Positions 35,970 through 45,763 of a DNA stretch of 64,000 nucleotides are shown in pieces. The notes under the pieces are model-generated. The model ran no database searches. It was not told the DNA's origin and saw only the letters and a program-made list of their open reading frames with translations. This DNA is from Methyloceanibacter superfactus (GTDB taxonomy: Bacteria > Pseudomonadota > Alphaproteobacteria > Rhizobiales > Methyloligellaceae), in contig NZ_LPWF01000030.1 in NCBI RefSeq assembly GCF_001723305.1, positions 1-64,000 of the forward strand, in the 5' to 3' direction. Position 1 is the stretch's first letter; every line of letters starts with the position of its first letter. A program made the position numbers and the translations under genes.

Positions 35970-36986
35970 TCACGGCGTCGGCTTCTCCCAGGAGAAGATC
36001 ACCTTCCAGTCATTCTTCATATTCACCACCGACCAGCCATTCGCCTCGGCATGTTCCAGCAGCTCGACGGGGAATTTGCCCACGTCGGAATCCGGGCCAT
36101 AGGCATATTCGCGTTCGGCGTCGGTGTGATGCACGAGGCCCATGAAGCACAGGCCTTCGCAGTTGGCGGTCCATTCCAGCATCTCTTTGTCGCCGATCGA
36201 GTTGCCGAAAGCGAAGATCGGCTGCCGCCCCACATAATGATTGATGCCTTCCGCCTTGCCCGGCCCATCGTCGAAGAACAGAAGCTGCGGCAGCTTCACC
36301 AGCGCCGGGCTCGCGTCCCACATCCGAAATTGCGTCTGCCCGGCGGAGCCGACGACCTGCCAGGGCGGAATGCCGTAGCACTGCTCCGTATAGGCGCGCA
36401 TGAACTCGACGCCGCCGCCCGAGACGATGAAGGTCATGAAGCCGTTGGCGCGCAAATAGTCGAGCAGCTCGATCATCGGCTTGTAGGTGAGATCGGTATA
36501 GGGGCGCTTGAAGCGCGGATGCTTGGCGGTCTTGAGCCAATTCGCGATGATGTCGTTGAACTCGACCGTGGTCATGCCGCTATGGGTTGCGGCGATGAGC
36601 TCCACCGCGCCCTTCTCGCCATAGGTCAGGAGCTTTTTGGTATTGCCGTCGAGCACCGACTTGAACGGCTCCTTGGTTTTCCAGTCGGGGTGCTTGTTCG
36701 ACATCGCCTTCACCCGGTCGATGACGAAGACGAACTGGGTATAGAGCGGCTTCTCCAGCCACAGCGTGCCGTCATTGTCGAAGGTGGCGATGCGGTCTTG
36801 CGGCGCCACATAGTCGTCGCTCCCTTCCGTGGTCACGCGCTCGACGAAATCGATGATAGTCGCCTTGACGGGACTTTCGCTCCACGACGGCAGCGGATCG
36901 GGGCTCTGCGCTTGCGCCAGCGATGCCGGGCCAAGAACACCGAGCAGCGCGGCCACAAGCGCCTTCCGGAAAAACGCGACAATCAT
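35970..36986 (-). CDS. Exported HAD-superfamily phosphatase
   Basis: 338 residues. A signal peptide (ALVAALLGVLGPASLAQAQ) precedes a HAD fold. The nucleophile motif is FDNDGTLWLEKP (D-x-D-G-T), motif II is FIVSGGG, and the late acidic motif is GNSIGDKEML. The first aspartate of DND is the expected nucleophile. Export makes a periplasmic phosphomonoesterase likely. Start at 36986, where the signal begins; ATG 37007 is in frame but adds seven residues. It lies 17 bases downstream of the alpha/beta hydrolase, same strand. Confidence 0.82.
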   Translation of the reverse strand: MIVAFFRKALVAALLGVLGPASLAQAQSPDPLPSWSESPVKATIIDFVERVTTEGSDDYVAPQDRIATFDNDGTLWLEKPLYTQFVFVIDRVKAMSNKHPDWKTKEPFKSVLDGNTKKLLTYGEKGAVELIAATHSGMTTVEFNDIIANWLKTAKHPRFKRPYTDLTYKPMIELLDYLRANGFMTFIVSGGGVEFMRAYTEQCYGIPPWQVVGSAGQTQFRMWDASPALVKLPQLLFFDDGPGKAEGINHYVGRQPIFAFGNSIGDKEMLEWTANCEGLCFMGLVHHTDAEREYAYGPDSDVGKFPVELLEHAEANGWSVVNMKNDWKVIFSWEKPTP

Positions 36987-37003
36987 GGAGCCTCTCCACT
37001 GGA

Positions 37004-37919
37004 TCATTGGGCTGGCGCATTGAGGAAGTCCCGGATCGCCGCCAGGGTCTCTCCGGCTTCTCCACCATGGGAGAATGCCCGGCGCCGTCGATCATGACAA
37101 TCTTCGCGCCCGGCACGCTATCGAAGAGCTTGGCGCTTGCCGGTGAGATCAGCGCGTCTTCCGTGCCGAACAGAACCAGGAGCGGCGGCACCGGATCGAT
37201 GGCCGCGAGCCGCGCGGGCGTGCCTTGCTCGGTGACATAGGCGATGCTGTCGTCGTGGGCGCGGCGGAACACGGTGTAAGTGAGCTGCCAAAGGTCGGCG
37301 ACGAATTTATCGGGCACCGGAAATCCCGGCGCGAAACCTTGGGTCAGGGCCTGGCGCAGCATCGCGTCGGTGCGGACCCGCCACAGACCCTGGCCGATGA
37401 GCGGCATGAGTCCGAGCCGCGTCATGAGATCGAAGGCGGTTTCCGGCTTGGGCGGCGAATCGATCAGCACCAGGCGCTCGACTTGGCTCGGATTGGCCAC
37501 GGCGAAGGCGGCCGCCACCTCGCCGCCCATGGAATGGCCGATCACCACGCACGCGCGACGCCGAGCTTGTCGAGCACCGCCTTGACCAGCGCCGCCTGGC
37601 GCGAAATGGCATAGCCGGATCCCGGCGCCTCCGTGCCGCCATGGCCGATCAGGTCGAAACGGATCACCTGATGATCGTTCGACAGTGCCGGCGCGATCGC
37701 ATCCCACCAATCGAGTGCGGCGCCGAAGCCGTGGATCAGGACGATGGGCGGCCCCTCGCCCTCGACCTTGACGTTGGCGGTGACGACCGCCGTCTCCATC
37801 AGCTCGCCGCCGCTGCGCGCCATGGCAGGCCGCGTTTGCAGGCCAACCAGCATGGCATTGACGGCGAGCGCGGCGGCCAGGGTCAACACCACGACCACCG
37901 CGACGAGGAAGCGTGACAT
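37004..37919 (-). CDS. Alpha/beta hydrolase with N-terminal membrane anchor (two frameshifts)
   Basis: About 305 residues. One N-terminal helix (FLVAVVVVLTLAAALAVNAML) is followed by an alpha/beta hydrolase fold. The oxyanion motif is LIHGFGAALDWW, the nucleophile elbow GHSMGG, then LFGTEDALISP for the acid and DGAGHSP for the histidine. Breaks near 37556 and 37052 each need one base; the second restores the ending RDFLNAPAQ with a stop at 37004-37006. Likely active in the periplasm. Substrate unknown. Probably cotranscribed with the downstream HAD gene. Confidence 0.78.
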
Positions 37920-38101
37920 CACGCCTTCTATCGCAACACGTCCAAGCCATCCACGCCGGAAAACCGGCCTGTGGCAAATCTGCATCCCGGCGCCGCTTCT
38001 TGTCGGCGAGTGCCCCTCGCCAATAGCGATGACGGAACCGCCAGCGTAAGCTGGCACGCCCAGAATCAAGCTGGGGCAGATCGTCGGGGGGAGAGAACGG
38101 A

Positions 38102-39070
38102 ATGGCACGGGGGAGAACAATCGCCGGCGGTCTTGCCGTGGCGCTGGCAGTCATGGGCAATGGTACCGGCCACGCTGCCGAGTTCGGCACCGGACCCTGG
38201 GTCAAAGGCTATACCGACATTTTCGGCGGCGTGCTTCCCTCCGCCCCCGGCGTCTATGTCCGCACCGACGCCTTCCATTATAGCGGCAGCGCCGACACGA
38301 CCATCTTCGACGGCCGCATTGGGGTCTCCGTCGAGCAGGACTACACGGCCACGCTCGCCGCGCTCAACATCGTCACGCCGTGGAAGCTCTTCGGCGGCAC
38401 CTACGCGCTCGCCGTGGTACCCAGCATGGTCGCCATGAGCGTCGACGTCGGTGTCGAGATCCCAGCCTTCACCGGCCCGCGCGGCAACAGCTTCGGGCCG
38501 TTTCAGCTCAATCGCGGCGACACCAATCTCACCCCGGGCGACACCGCCTTCTCGCCGTTCCTGCTCGGCTGGGACGCGGGCAAGTTTCATTGGAACGTCG
38601 GCGTGTTCGGCTTCGCCCCCACCGGCGACTACAGCACCAAGCAGCTCGCCAACACGAGCCTCAACCACTGGGCAGTGATGAGCCGTCTGGCGGCAACCTA
38701 TTTCGATCCCCAGACCGGATGGCAGGCGACCGGCGCTGCGATCTACACGGTGAACTGGGAGAACCCCGACACCGATTACGAGACCGGCAATATTCTCAAC
38801 CTCGAAGGCTCGATCACCAAGAATTTCGGGCCGCTCGGTCTCGGCGTGGTCAGCTATGCGATGATCCAGACCACCGGAGACAGTGGCGCAGGCGCCCGGC
38901 TCGGCTCGTTCGAGTCCCGGGTCTATGCCGTCGGCCCGATCGTGACCTTCACGACCAGCGCCGACCCGTCGAAGGCCCTCACCATCATCGTCAAGAGCTA
39001 CCACGAGTTCGACGCCGAGAACACGTTCGAGGGCGACGTGGTCGATGCCGCGGTGAGTTTCAAGTTCTAG
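38102..39070 (+). CDS. Outer-membrane barrel, SphA/MetA-type transporter
   Basis: 322 residues with a signal peptide ending about HAA (GGLAVALAVMGNGTGHAA). The mature protein consists of alternating strands (TLAALNIVTPWKLFGGTYAL, GKFHWNVGVFGFAPTG, AIYTVNWENPDTDY) and ends AAVSFKF with a C-terminal phenylalanine, the mark of an outer-membrane barrel. Annotated relatives are called transporters or phenol-degradation MetA proteins. It is divergent from the alpha/beta hydrolase gene. Confidence 0.75.
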   Translation: MARGRTIAGGLAVALAVMGNGTGHAAEFGTGPWVKGYTDIFGGVLPSAPGVYVRTDAFHYSGSADTTIFDGRIGVSVEQDYTATLAALNIVTPWKLFGGTYALAVVPSMVAMSVDVGVEIPAFTGPRGNSFGPFQLNRGDTNLTPGDTAFSPFLLGWDAGKFHWNVGVFGFAPTGDYSTKQLANTSLNHWAVMSRLAATYFDPQTGWQATGAAIYTVNWENPDTDYETGNILNLEGSITKNFGPLGLGVVSYAMIQTTGDSGAGARLGSFESRVYAVGPIVTFTTSADPSKALTIIVKSYHEFDAENTFEGDVVDAAVSFKF

Positions 39071-39215
39071 CGGCCAGTAGCTGGCCTGGTCGATATGGTT
39101 ACGAGCGGCACACCAAACCGTTCGCGATGCGAAATTCTGTTCACGAATCTCCGCTAACGTCACGCCCTTCCCGGGAACGCATCCACGTTCCCCGTTCCCC
39201 AAGGAGGAGGCAAAC

Positions 39216-39905
39216 ATGACCCTTACCCGTAGCCTTTGCATGCTAACGGCCGTCGCCGCTCTGCTGGTCGCGCCCGGTCTGGCGCAGGCCGAAGACGCCA
39301 TCAGCCACCCGGCCAAGAAGTCGATCGGCTCGCACAGCAATGAAATGGTCGCATCGCTCGCCGTGCTCAACGCGCGCGGCGCCAGCCTCGACGGCAACAC
39401 GCTCACGCTCACCGGTGTGTCCCCCAATTCCATCGTCTTCGCCGACCGCCCGGTGCATGCCGCCGGCCATGTGCTGACCTCGCATTTCATCCGCGAATGG
39501 GATGAGGGCGTCGAGAGCTTCGCCAAGAGCCCGCCCAACGCCACCATCTCGGTGCTCGGCGAGGACGGCGGCTCGGTCAAGGACGCAGTCGTGGTCCTCA
39601 AGTCGCCGAAGCTCGACGGCGACAAGCTGACCTTCGACGTCTCCGTGCTCGAAGGCGACCTCAAGGGCGCGTCGGGCGCCGCGGCTTTGTTCATCGACCG
39701 GTTCGCCGCCCATATCAACGGGCCGCACGGCGGTCATGTGAATGTCGTCGGCGGCCGGCCGGCCTGGCATGGCGCCTGGTATGCCCGTCCGGGCGCGGCC
39801 TTCGGCGCCGGCGTCGCGGTGGGTGCCATCGGGGCCGCGGCGGCAGCGCCCTACCCCTATTACGGACCCCAGTGCGGCTACTACCCCTACCCGCCCTGCT
39901 ACTAG
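39216..39905 (+). CDS. Exported hypothetical protein with glycine/tyrosine-rich tail
   Basis: 229 residues; AAGGAGGAGG lies upstream, a very strong ribosome site. Signal peptide MLTAVAALLVAPGLAQA. The mature part is a beta-rich domain (VLNARGASLDGNTLTLTG, HVLTSHFIREWDEGVESF) followed by a flexible HGGHVNVVGG stretch, a glycine/alanine helix-like segment and a tail with YPYYGPQCGYYPYPPCY. I recognise no defined family. The histidine- and tyrosine-rich end could bind metal or anchor to the envelope; this is speculation. Confidence 0.6.
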   Translation: MTLTRSLCMLTAVAALLVAPGLAQAEDAISHPAKKSIGSHSNEMVASLAVLNARGASLDGNTLTLTGVSPNSIVFADRPVHAAGHVLTSHFIREWDEGVESFAKSPPNATISVLGEDGGSVKDAVVVLKSPKLDGDKLTFDVSVLEGDLKGASGAAALFIDRFAAHINGPHGGHVNVVGGRPAWHGAWYARPGAAFGAGVAVGAIGAAAAAPYPYYGPQCGYYPYPPCY

Positions 39906-40032
39906 GGCGCGTTTCGCCAGCGGCAAGCCGTCCCAGGCGGGAGGGCTTGCTCTGGCCCAAATGTGGTTGTGAACTCATGGGCTAACGCGATCGGGCTCGG
40001 GCATTGCCCCGGGCCCGGCCTTTCGGAGCCAC

Positions 40033-40986
40033 ATGACGGGAGCAACGGAAAAGACCCCGGATCGCAAGCCTCTCGTGGCGCTGACCGGCGCCACGGGCTT
40101 CATCGGCCAGCACTTGCTCAAAGCGCTGTCCGAGCGCGGCTACCGCCTGCGCGTGCTGCTCCGCCGCCCCACCATCCTGCCGCAAGGCTGCGCCAGCGTT
40201 CTCATCGGCGATCTGTCCCAGCCCTATAATATGTCGGAAGCCCTGGCGGACGTGGACGCGGTCATCCATACCGCCGGCACCGCCGGCTCGATGTCGGGCT
40301 TGCCCGAGGACGACTATCGCCTGCTGAACGCGGAAGCGACCGTGGCTTTCGCCAAGGCCGCCGAGCGGGCGCGCGTCAAACGCTTCATCTTCCTGTCGTC
40401 GATCCGGGCGCAGGCCGGCCCCACCGCCGAGGGCGTGCTCACCGAGGAGCGCGAACCGCACCCCACCGACGCCTATGGCCGCTCGAAGCTCGAGGCGGAG
40501 AAGGGTCTCGCCGAAACCGGGCTCGACTGGGCCGCGCTGCGCCTCGCCCTCGTCTACGGCCCCGGCGCCCAGGGCAATATCGCCCGGCTCCTCAAGCTGG
40601 CCCGCTCCCCCTACCCCCTGCCGCTGGCGGGGTTGCGCGCCCGGCACTCGCTTCTGGCGCTCGACAATCTAGCCGAAGCGGTCGATCGAATTCTCGCCGC
40701 GCCGGCCCCATTGCGTCGGCCTTTCATCGTCGCCGACCCCGAGCCGCTCACCATCGGCGAGATCGTTGCTGCATTGCGGCACGGTTTGGGCCGCCGCGCT
40801 GGCCTGTTCTACGTCCCGCGGGCAATGCTCAAAGCGGCTCTACGCGCGGGCGGACATGGCGGAAACTTAGAGCCTTTATTCGGTTCACTGGTGGCCGATC
40901 CGTCGGCACTCACGCGTCTCGACTGGCTGCCGCCTGTTGCAACGCAGCACGGACTCGCCGCGCTCGCGCGCGATGCCGCACACTGA
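40033..40986 (+). CDS. NAD(P)-dependent epimerase/dehydratase (extended SDR)
   Basis: 317 residues. Rossmann motif LTGATGFIGQHLL at about residues 17-29, an acidic DVDAVIHTAG stretch, a serine region FIFLSSIRAQAG and the catalytic YGRSK. This is the extended short-chain dehydrogenase pattern used on nucleotide sugars and related compounds. The substrate cannot be read from the sequence. It stands alone: nothing sugar-related is adjacent. Confidence 0.82.
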   Translation: MTGATEKTPDRKPLVALTGATGFIGQHLLKALSERGYRLRVLLRRPTILPQGCASVLIGDLSQPYNMSEALADVDAVIHTAGTAGSMSGLPEDDYRLLNAEATVAFAKAAERARVKRFIFLSSIRAQAGPTAEGVLTEEREPHPTDAYGRSKLEAEKGLAETGLDWAALRLALVYGPGAQGNIARLLKLARSPYPLPLAGLRARHSLLALDNLAEAVDRILAAPAPLRRPFIVADPEPLTIGEIVAALRHGLGRRAGLFYVPRAMLKAALRAGGHGGNLEPLFGSLVADPSALTRLDWLPPVATQHGLAALARDAAH

Positions 40987-41179
40987 TGCTGCAACGCGCA
41001 ACGTCTCGATTTTTATAGGCTTTCGAGACGCTGGTCTTACGATCGTCGCATTCAAACGCTATAAACTACCCATGGCTGACGTGGGGGTAGCCAAGTGCAA
41101 CGACGGTCACGACGAGATCGAGACTCTGGCTTGGGACGCTACAGAGCGGATTTCTCGGGTGACGAACAAGGAGGCGTTC

Positions 41180-41377
41180 ATGGCACTCCCCAAGATTGTC
41201 CTGCGCGGCAGGAAGGTGATCCTTCTGAGCGGCTACAAGGATGAAAATGCGAGCACGGGCGTTACGCGCCGTGGCGTCATCGTCGACGCCAAGGACAAGC
41301 TCCTGATCGCCGCCAAGCGGAACCCGGATGCGGTTGCCTTCGGCTTTGTCGCCGGTGAATGGGTCGCGTCCGCCTAA
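41180..41377 (+). CDS. Small conserved-looking hypothetical protein
   Basis: 65 residues from ATG 41180, which has a perfect AAGGAGG eight bases upstream. The sequence is MALPKIVLRGRKVILLSGY, then DENASTGVTRRGVIVDAKD and FGFVAGEWVASA. It is basic and beta-rich with no cysteines or signal. A longer in-frame form would start at 41072, but the ribosome site decides for 41180. Function unknown. Confidence 0.55.
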   Translation: MALPKIVLRGRKVILLSGYKDENASTGVTRRGVIVDAKDKLLIAAKRNPDAVAFGFVAGEWVASA

Positions 41378-41431
41378 GGCGGACCCTCCAAGCGAACCCT
41401 TTTGGCTAAGCGAGCCCGTTTGCGCTTGAAT

Positions 41432-42412
41432 TCAATTCTTCGAAATCGTCACGCCCCACGGCGCGGTCCCGGTTGCGATCGACTTGATGACCTTGAGGCG
41501 CGGCACGTCGATCACCGAGACGTCGTTGCTGTTGCCGTTGGTCGCGAATAGCAGCTTCTGGTCGGGCGTGAACGCGAGTTGCCACACGCGCTTGCCCACC
41601 AGCAGATAGTCCTCCACCTCGAACGTCTTCGCGTCGATGACCGCCACGCGGTTCGCCGGCCCCAGCGCCACGAACGCCTTCGTTCCGTCCTTGCTGACGC
41701 GCACGCCCACCGGCTGGATATATTCAGGCTGCACGCCCGGCACGTTGAAGCCGATGGTCTTGATGATCTTGCGCGTCTTGGCATCGATCACCGTGACATT
41801 GCCCGCGACCTCCGCCGTGACCCATAGCTGCGTGCCGTCGGCGGTGAACTCGGCAAAGCGCGGCCGCTGCCCCACCAGCACATTGTCGGTGATCTCGTAA
41901 GTCTGGCTGTCGATGAAATGCGCCATGTTGGTGGTTTCGGACGTCACCACCACGACCTTGCCGTCGGGGCTGATGCCGACGCCCTCCGGCTCGACCCCGA
42001 CCTCAACCTCGGCCAGCCGTTCCCGCGTCTTGAGATCGATCACCGTCAGCAGGTCGTCGTCCTCGTTCGCGACGTAAACCGGGTTGCCGGACGGGTGGAT
42101 GTTGAGGAGCTCCGGATCCGGCCCCGAAGGTAGATCGGCGACGATCTCGTGCGAGGCCACATCGAGCACTTGCACCGTGTCGGAGTCGCTGGCGCAGATG
42201 AGCACCTGCGAATCGTCCTTGGTCAGCATGATGCCGCGCGGCCGCTGGCCCACGGGGATGGTCGTTTGCACCTCGAGCGTGTCGCTGTCGATGACCGTAA
42301 GCGAGTTGCCCTTCTCGTTGGAGATGTAGACCGTATAGGCCTGGGCCGTGCCGGCCGAACCCCAGGCGAGTCCGACGACCGCGACGACCGCGGCAAGCCT
42401 CGATACGCTCAT
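41432..42412 (-). CDS. PQQ-dependent catabolism-associated YVTN beta-propeller protein
   Basis: 326-residue periplasmic protein: signal peptide (LAAVVAVVGLAWGSAGTAQA), then about seven propeller blades with YVTN-type repeats (VYISNEKGNSLTVIDSDT, PVYVANEDDDLLTVIDLKT, LLFATNGNSNDVSVIDVP). This matches the family found next to PQQ alcohol dehydrogenases. Its biochemical role is not established; a binding or scaffold function is inferred. It lies 53 bases downstream of the periplasmic binding protein, same strand, divergent from the dehydrogenase. Confidence 0.85.
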   Translation of the reverse strand: MSVSRLAAVVAVVGLAWGSAGTAQAYTVYISNEKGNSLTVIDSDTLEVQTTIPVGQRPRGIMLTKDDSQVLICASDSDTVQVLDVASHEIVADLPSGPDPELLNIHPSGNPVYVANEDDDLLTVIDLKTRERLAEVEVGVEPEGVGISPDGKVVVVTSETTNMAHFIDSQTYEITDNVLVGQRPRFAEFTADGTQLWVTAEVAGNVTVIDAKTRKIIKTIGFNVPGVQPEYIQPVGVRVSKDGTKAFVALGPANRVAVIDAKTFEVEDYLLVGKRVWQLAFTPDQKLLFATNGNSNDVSVIDVPRLKVIKSIATGTAPWGVTISKN

Positions 42413-42464
42413 GTCTCTCTCCCCATTCTCATTTGTTTGGCGGCAGCCGAACACCGGCCCCTAA

Positions 42465-43723
42465 TCAGAACTTGCACTTGCTTTCCGGCGCATCGATGCC
42501 CAGCGTGTCGACCTCCGCATGCTCGTGCAGGAATCCCGCTTGCGGCGACGTGGAGACCGGCAGATCCGGCCCGGCGATGATGATCGGCTGGCGCATCTGA
42601 CCGTCCCATTTGCGGAAGGTCACCTTCTGGCCTTTGAACGCCGCGAGATCGAACTTGTCACCGCGCAGATAATCGTTGATCGCCGCGAAGTCGCCCGAGC
42701 CCGTGCGCGACGCCGCCTCACCGATGGCGCGCACCGCCACCCATGCCTGATAGTCCACCGGCCACATGAAACGCTTGGCGAAACGCTGGAAGCGGTTCTG
42801 CATCTGCGTCGCGCCCCATTGCTCATGCGCCGGGTGCCAGCTCATGGCGGTGAGCCCGGCGGTGCCGGCGACGGGCCGCGGGTCCCAGGTGCGATAGGGC
42901 AGATACGGGCCGAACACTTCTTTCCGGTCGGCGACCACCAAGACGTCGTAGTCGGGTGCGCCTTGGGTGAAGACCGGCATTTGCAGCTGGATCAACTGCT
43001 GGCCGCTATCGGAGCGGCGCGCTCCGGGCGTCTCCTTATATTCGCGCTCCTCGACGATCGTGGCGCCGAAGCGCTTGGCCGACCGGCGCAGAGCCGCGAG
43101 AAAAGCGCGATCCTCGGGATAGACGCCGGACACCACGAACCAGCGCTGCCACCGCTTCCACACGAGATATTGGGCCAACCCGTCGGCCAGCATGGCGAGA
43201 TCCGGCGCCGTATGCAGCACGTTAGCCCGGCAATCCTCCTGACGCAGGTTAACCTCCGGCGCGCGCACGTTGAACAGGAGCACGTCCTGGCCCTTGACCG
43301 AGTCGGACAGCCGCAGCAGCGTCTCGGCCGGCGCGTCCACCAGGACAAAGCGGTGTCCGCTGGCCACCAGCCCCCGCAGCGCCGCCACGGCGTCGCCGTC
43401 GACCGGAACCTGCTCCACATCAAGCGTGAAAACCTGCTTGGTGAACTTCCCCGTGGTGTTGTCGTCCTTGAGCGCGATCTCGGCGCCGGCGATGCGAGAT
43501 CCTCGGGCTCCACATTGAGCCGCGACAGCGGGATGAGCCGCGTCACCTCCTGCTTGAGATAGCCGATCGGGATTTGGGTGCGCGCATCGCCGGGCGGCGG
43601 TATCACCGCGGCAGTCTCGGCGATGGCCGGAAACGGCCCGATCGGGCCGGCCGCCAAGAAGCCGGACACAATAAGGGCCCAAAGTGGCCCTCTGACCCAA
43701 ACAGTTCTGTCGTAGTATTTCAT
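42465..43723 (-). CDS. ABC-type periplasmic binding protein of the PQQ alcohol dehydrogenase system (one frameshift)
   Basis: About 420 residues after repair of a break near 43495. Signal peptide WALIVSGFLAAGPIGPFPAIA. The mature protein begins QIPIGYLKQEVTRLIPLSRLN, then IAGAEIALKDDNTTGKF, FVLVDAPAETLLRLSD and FVVSGVYPEDRAFLAALRRSAKRFGA, the bilobal fold of branched-chain-amino-acid-type binding proteins. The family is known from PQQ alcohol-oxidation clusters. The ABC ATPase and permease that usually accompany it are not in this window. The ligand is unknown. The ATG at 43723 is preferred over a TTG three codons upstream. Confidence 0.82.
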
Positions 43724-43934
43724 TTGAGCCAATTGTACCCGTCTAACGGCAGGTGCAGTAGCACGTCAAACGAGTGTAATTAGCAAGGTGATTGCGATCA
43801 GGCATTCTGGATGCCGCGTGCAATCAGCGGTTTTATTGACAAATGGCAAGGTGGCGCGCAGTCTCGCCGGTGCGAACCCGTCTGGAGCAGCCGGTACCAA
43901 TCGGCTGGAATCGGGAGCACCCAAGGAGGAACAC

Positions 43935-45652
43935 ATGGGGAGCTGTAAGACAGCCGCCACAGTCGTCGGCGCGCTAGCGATGAGTTTTGTCGGAGCTAAT
44001 CTGGCTTGGGCAGGCTCAGAAACGGAAACTGCCGCAACCAGCAAAGCCAAGGATGCGCCGGTTCCGTCCGTGTCGCAGGAGCAGCTCAGCGCTGCTGCCG
44101 GCGACGAGAACAACTTTCTTCATACCAACGGCAATTACGACCAGACCCGCTTTTATCCGGGCAAACAGGTCAACAAATCCAACGTCGGCAATCTTCGTCC
44201 CGCCTGGATTTTCCAGACCGAGGTGAAGGAGTCGCTTGAGACCACGCCGATCGTCGTCGATGGCGTCATGTACGTCACCACGTCGTTCAACCACGTCTAC
44301 GCCATCGACGCCAAGACCGGCGAAGAGTTCTGGCACTACAAGCACAAGATGGGCCCGGTCACGACCTATTGCTGCGGTCCCAACAATCGCGGCGTCGCCA
44401 TCTATAAAGACAAGGTCTATATGGGCACGCTCGATGCCAAACTCGTGGCGCTCGACGCCAAGACCGGCAGCCTCGTTTGGCAGACGCAGCTCGCCGATCC
44501 CGAGCTCGGCTACAGCGAGACCATGGCGCCCACGGCCGTGGACGGCAAGATCCTGATCGGCACCAACGGTGGCGAGTACGGTATCCGCGGTTTCGTGCGC
44601 GCCTATGATGCCGAGACGGGCAAGATGGTGTGGAACTTCCACACGACGCCCGAGGACTCGACCGGCGTGTGGGCCACCCACGACGCCACCGGCAAGGACA
44701 TGCACCGCGACATCGAGGCGGAAAAAGCGGCGCTCAAGAAATTGGGCGACCCCTACAAGACCCTCGGCGGCGGCGTGTGGCAGAACCCGGCTGTCGATCT
44801 CAAGACGAAGCGCATCTACTTCGTCGTCGGCAACCCGTCACCCGATCTCGACGGCTCGATCCGTCCTGGTGACAACCTCTACACGGACTCGCTCGTCTCC
44901 GTCGATCTCGAGACGGGCAAGTATGTCTGCCACTTCCAATACATCGCCCATGACGTTTGGGATCTGGACTCGGTCAGCCCGCCGATCCTGGTCGATGTGA
45001 AGGATAAGGACGGCAAGACGGTTCCCGGCGTGATCCACGCGGGCAAGACCGGCAACGTGTATGTCCATAACCGCGACGATTGCAGCCTCATCCGCTTCTC
45101 CGATCCGATGGTCGATCAGACCGGGATGTGGACTCTGCCGACTCCCGAGGGCGCACCCATGCTCCCGGGCGCCAATGGCGGCGTCGAGTGTCGGTGATGG
45201 CCGTCAATCCGAACCTGAACCTGACCTATGCGGTCAATCTGCATCAGCCCATGACGTATCACGTCGAAAGCTCGCCCTATCCGGGCGGCAAGCTCTGGCT
45301 CGGTGGTGCCTTCAAGATCATCCCCGGCTCCGAGCAGTTCGGCAACGTCTCGGCCGTCGACTACAACACCGGCAAGATCAAGTGGCAGAAGAAGACGCCG
45401 CTGCCGATGATGGGCGGTGCGTTGGCCACGGCCGGCGGGCTCGTGTTTACCGGTGAAGGCGACGGCTGGTTCCGGGCCTATGACGCCGAGAACGGCGACG
45501 TGCTGTGGTCGTTCTTCGCGGGCGCGGGCGTGAATGCGCCGCCGGCTTCCTACTCGGTGGACGGCAAGCAGTACATCGTGGTCGGCGCGGGTGGTAACAC
45601 CCAGATCGACTTCAAGCGTGGCAACAACATCATCGCCTTCACGGCCGACTGA
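43935..45652 (+). CDS. PQQ-dependent alcohol dehydrogenase, lanthanide-type (one frameshift)
   Basis: Periplasmic quinoprotein that oxidises primary alcohols, about 573 residues, with a signal peptide ending ANLAWA. The eight-bladed propeller shows the vicinal disulfide C146-C147, metal ligands E214 (GGEYGIRG) and N300 (GNPSPD), and catalytic D343 in WDLDS. D345, two residues on, is the extra aspartate that marks lanthanide-dependent XoxF and PedH enzymes. Sequence away from these motifs is not canonical XoxF, so methanol as substrate is not assured. A break near 45191 needs one G to give VEWSVMAVN. AAGGAGG precedes the start. A strong terminator follows. Confidence 0.85.
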
Positions 45653-45687
45653 TCGCGTTCGACGTTTGACGGTTAGCAAGACCAAGA

Positions 45688-45717
45688 GGACGGGGCATAA
45701 TCGTGCCCCGTCCTTTT
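45688..45717 (+). terminator. Strong terminator after the PQQ dehydrogenase
   Basis: GGACGGGGCA (45688-45697) pairs perfectly with TGCCCCGTCC (45704-45713) around a six-base loop, followed by TTTT. It lies 36 bases after the dehydrogenase stop and before the cytochrome gene. The cytochrome therefore needs read-through or its own promoter. Confidence 0.85.
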
Positions 45718-45763
45718 CCATGACGGGGTCCTACCTTCGCCATCCCATGCCGGAGAAATAAGA

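Noticed and set aside
39071-39090. GGCCAG-TAG-CTGGCC inverted repeat after the outer-membrane barrel as a terminator
   Set aside because: The stem is only six bases and no T tract follows.
43836-43864. TTGACA box upstream of the PQQ dehydrogenase as a promoter
   Set aside because: At 17 bases spacing the expected -10 reads CAGTCT, which is too far from TATAAT to support a call.
43935-45652. Naming the PQQ dehydrogenase XoxF
   Set aside because: The lanthanide aspartate is present, but the wider sequence and the absence of xoxG/xoxJ neighbours do not match canonical XoxF.
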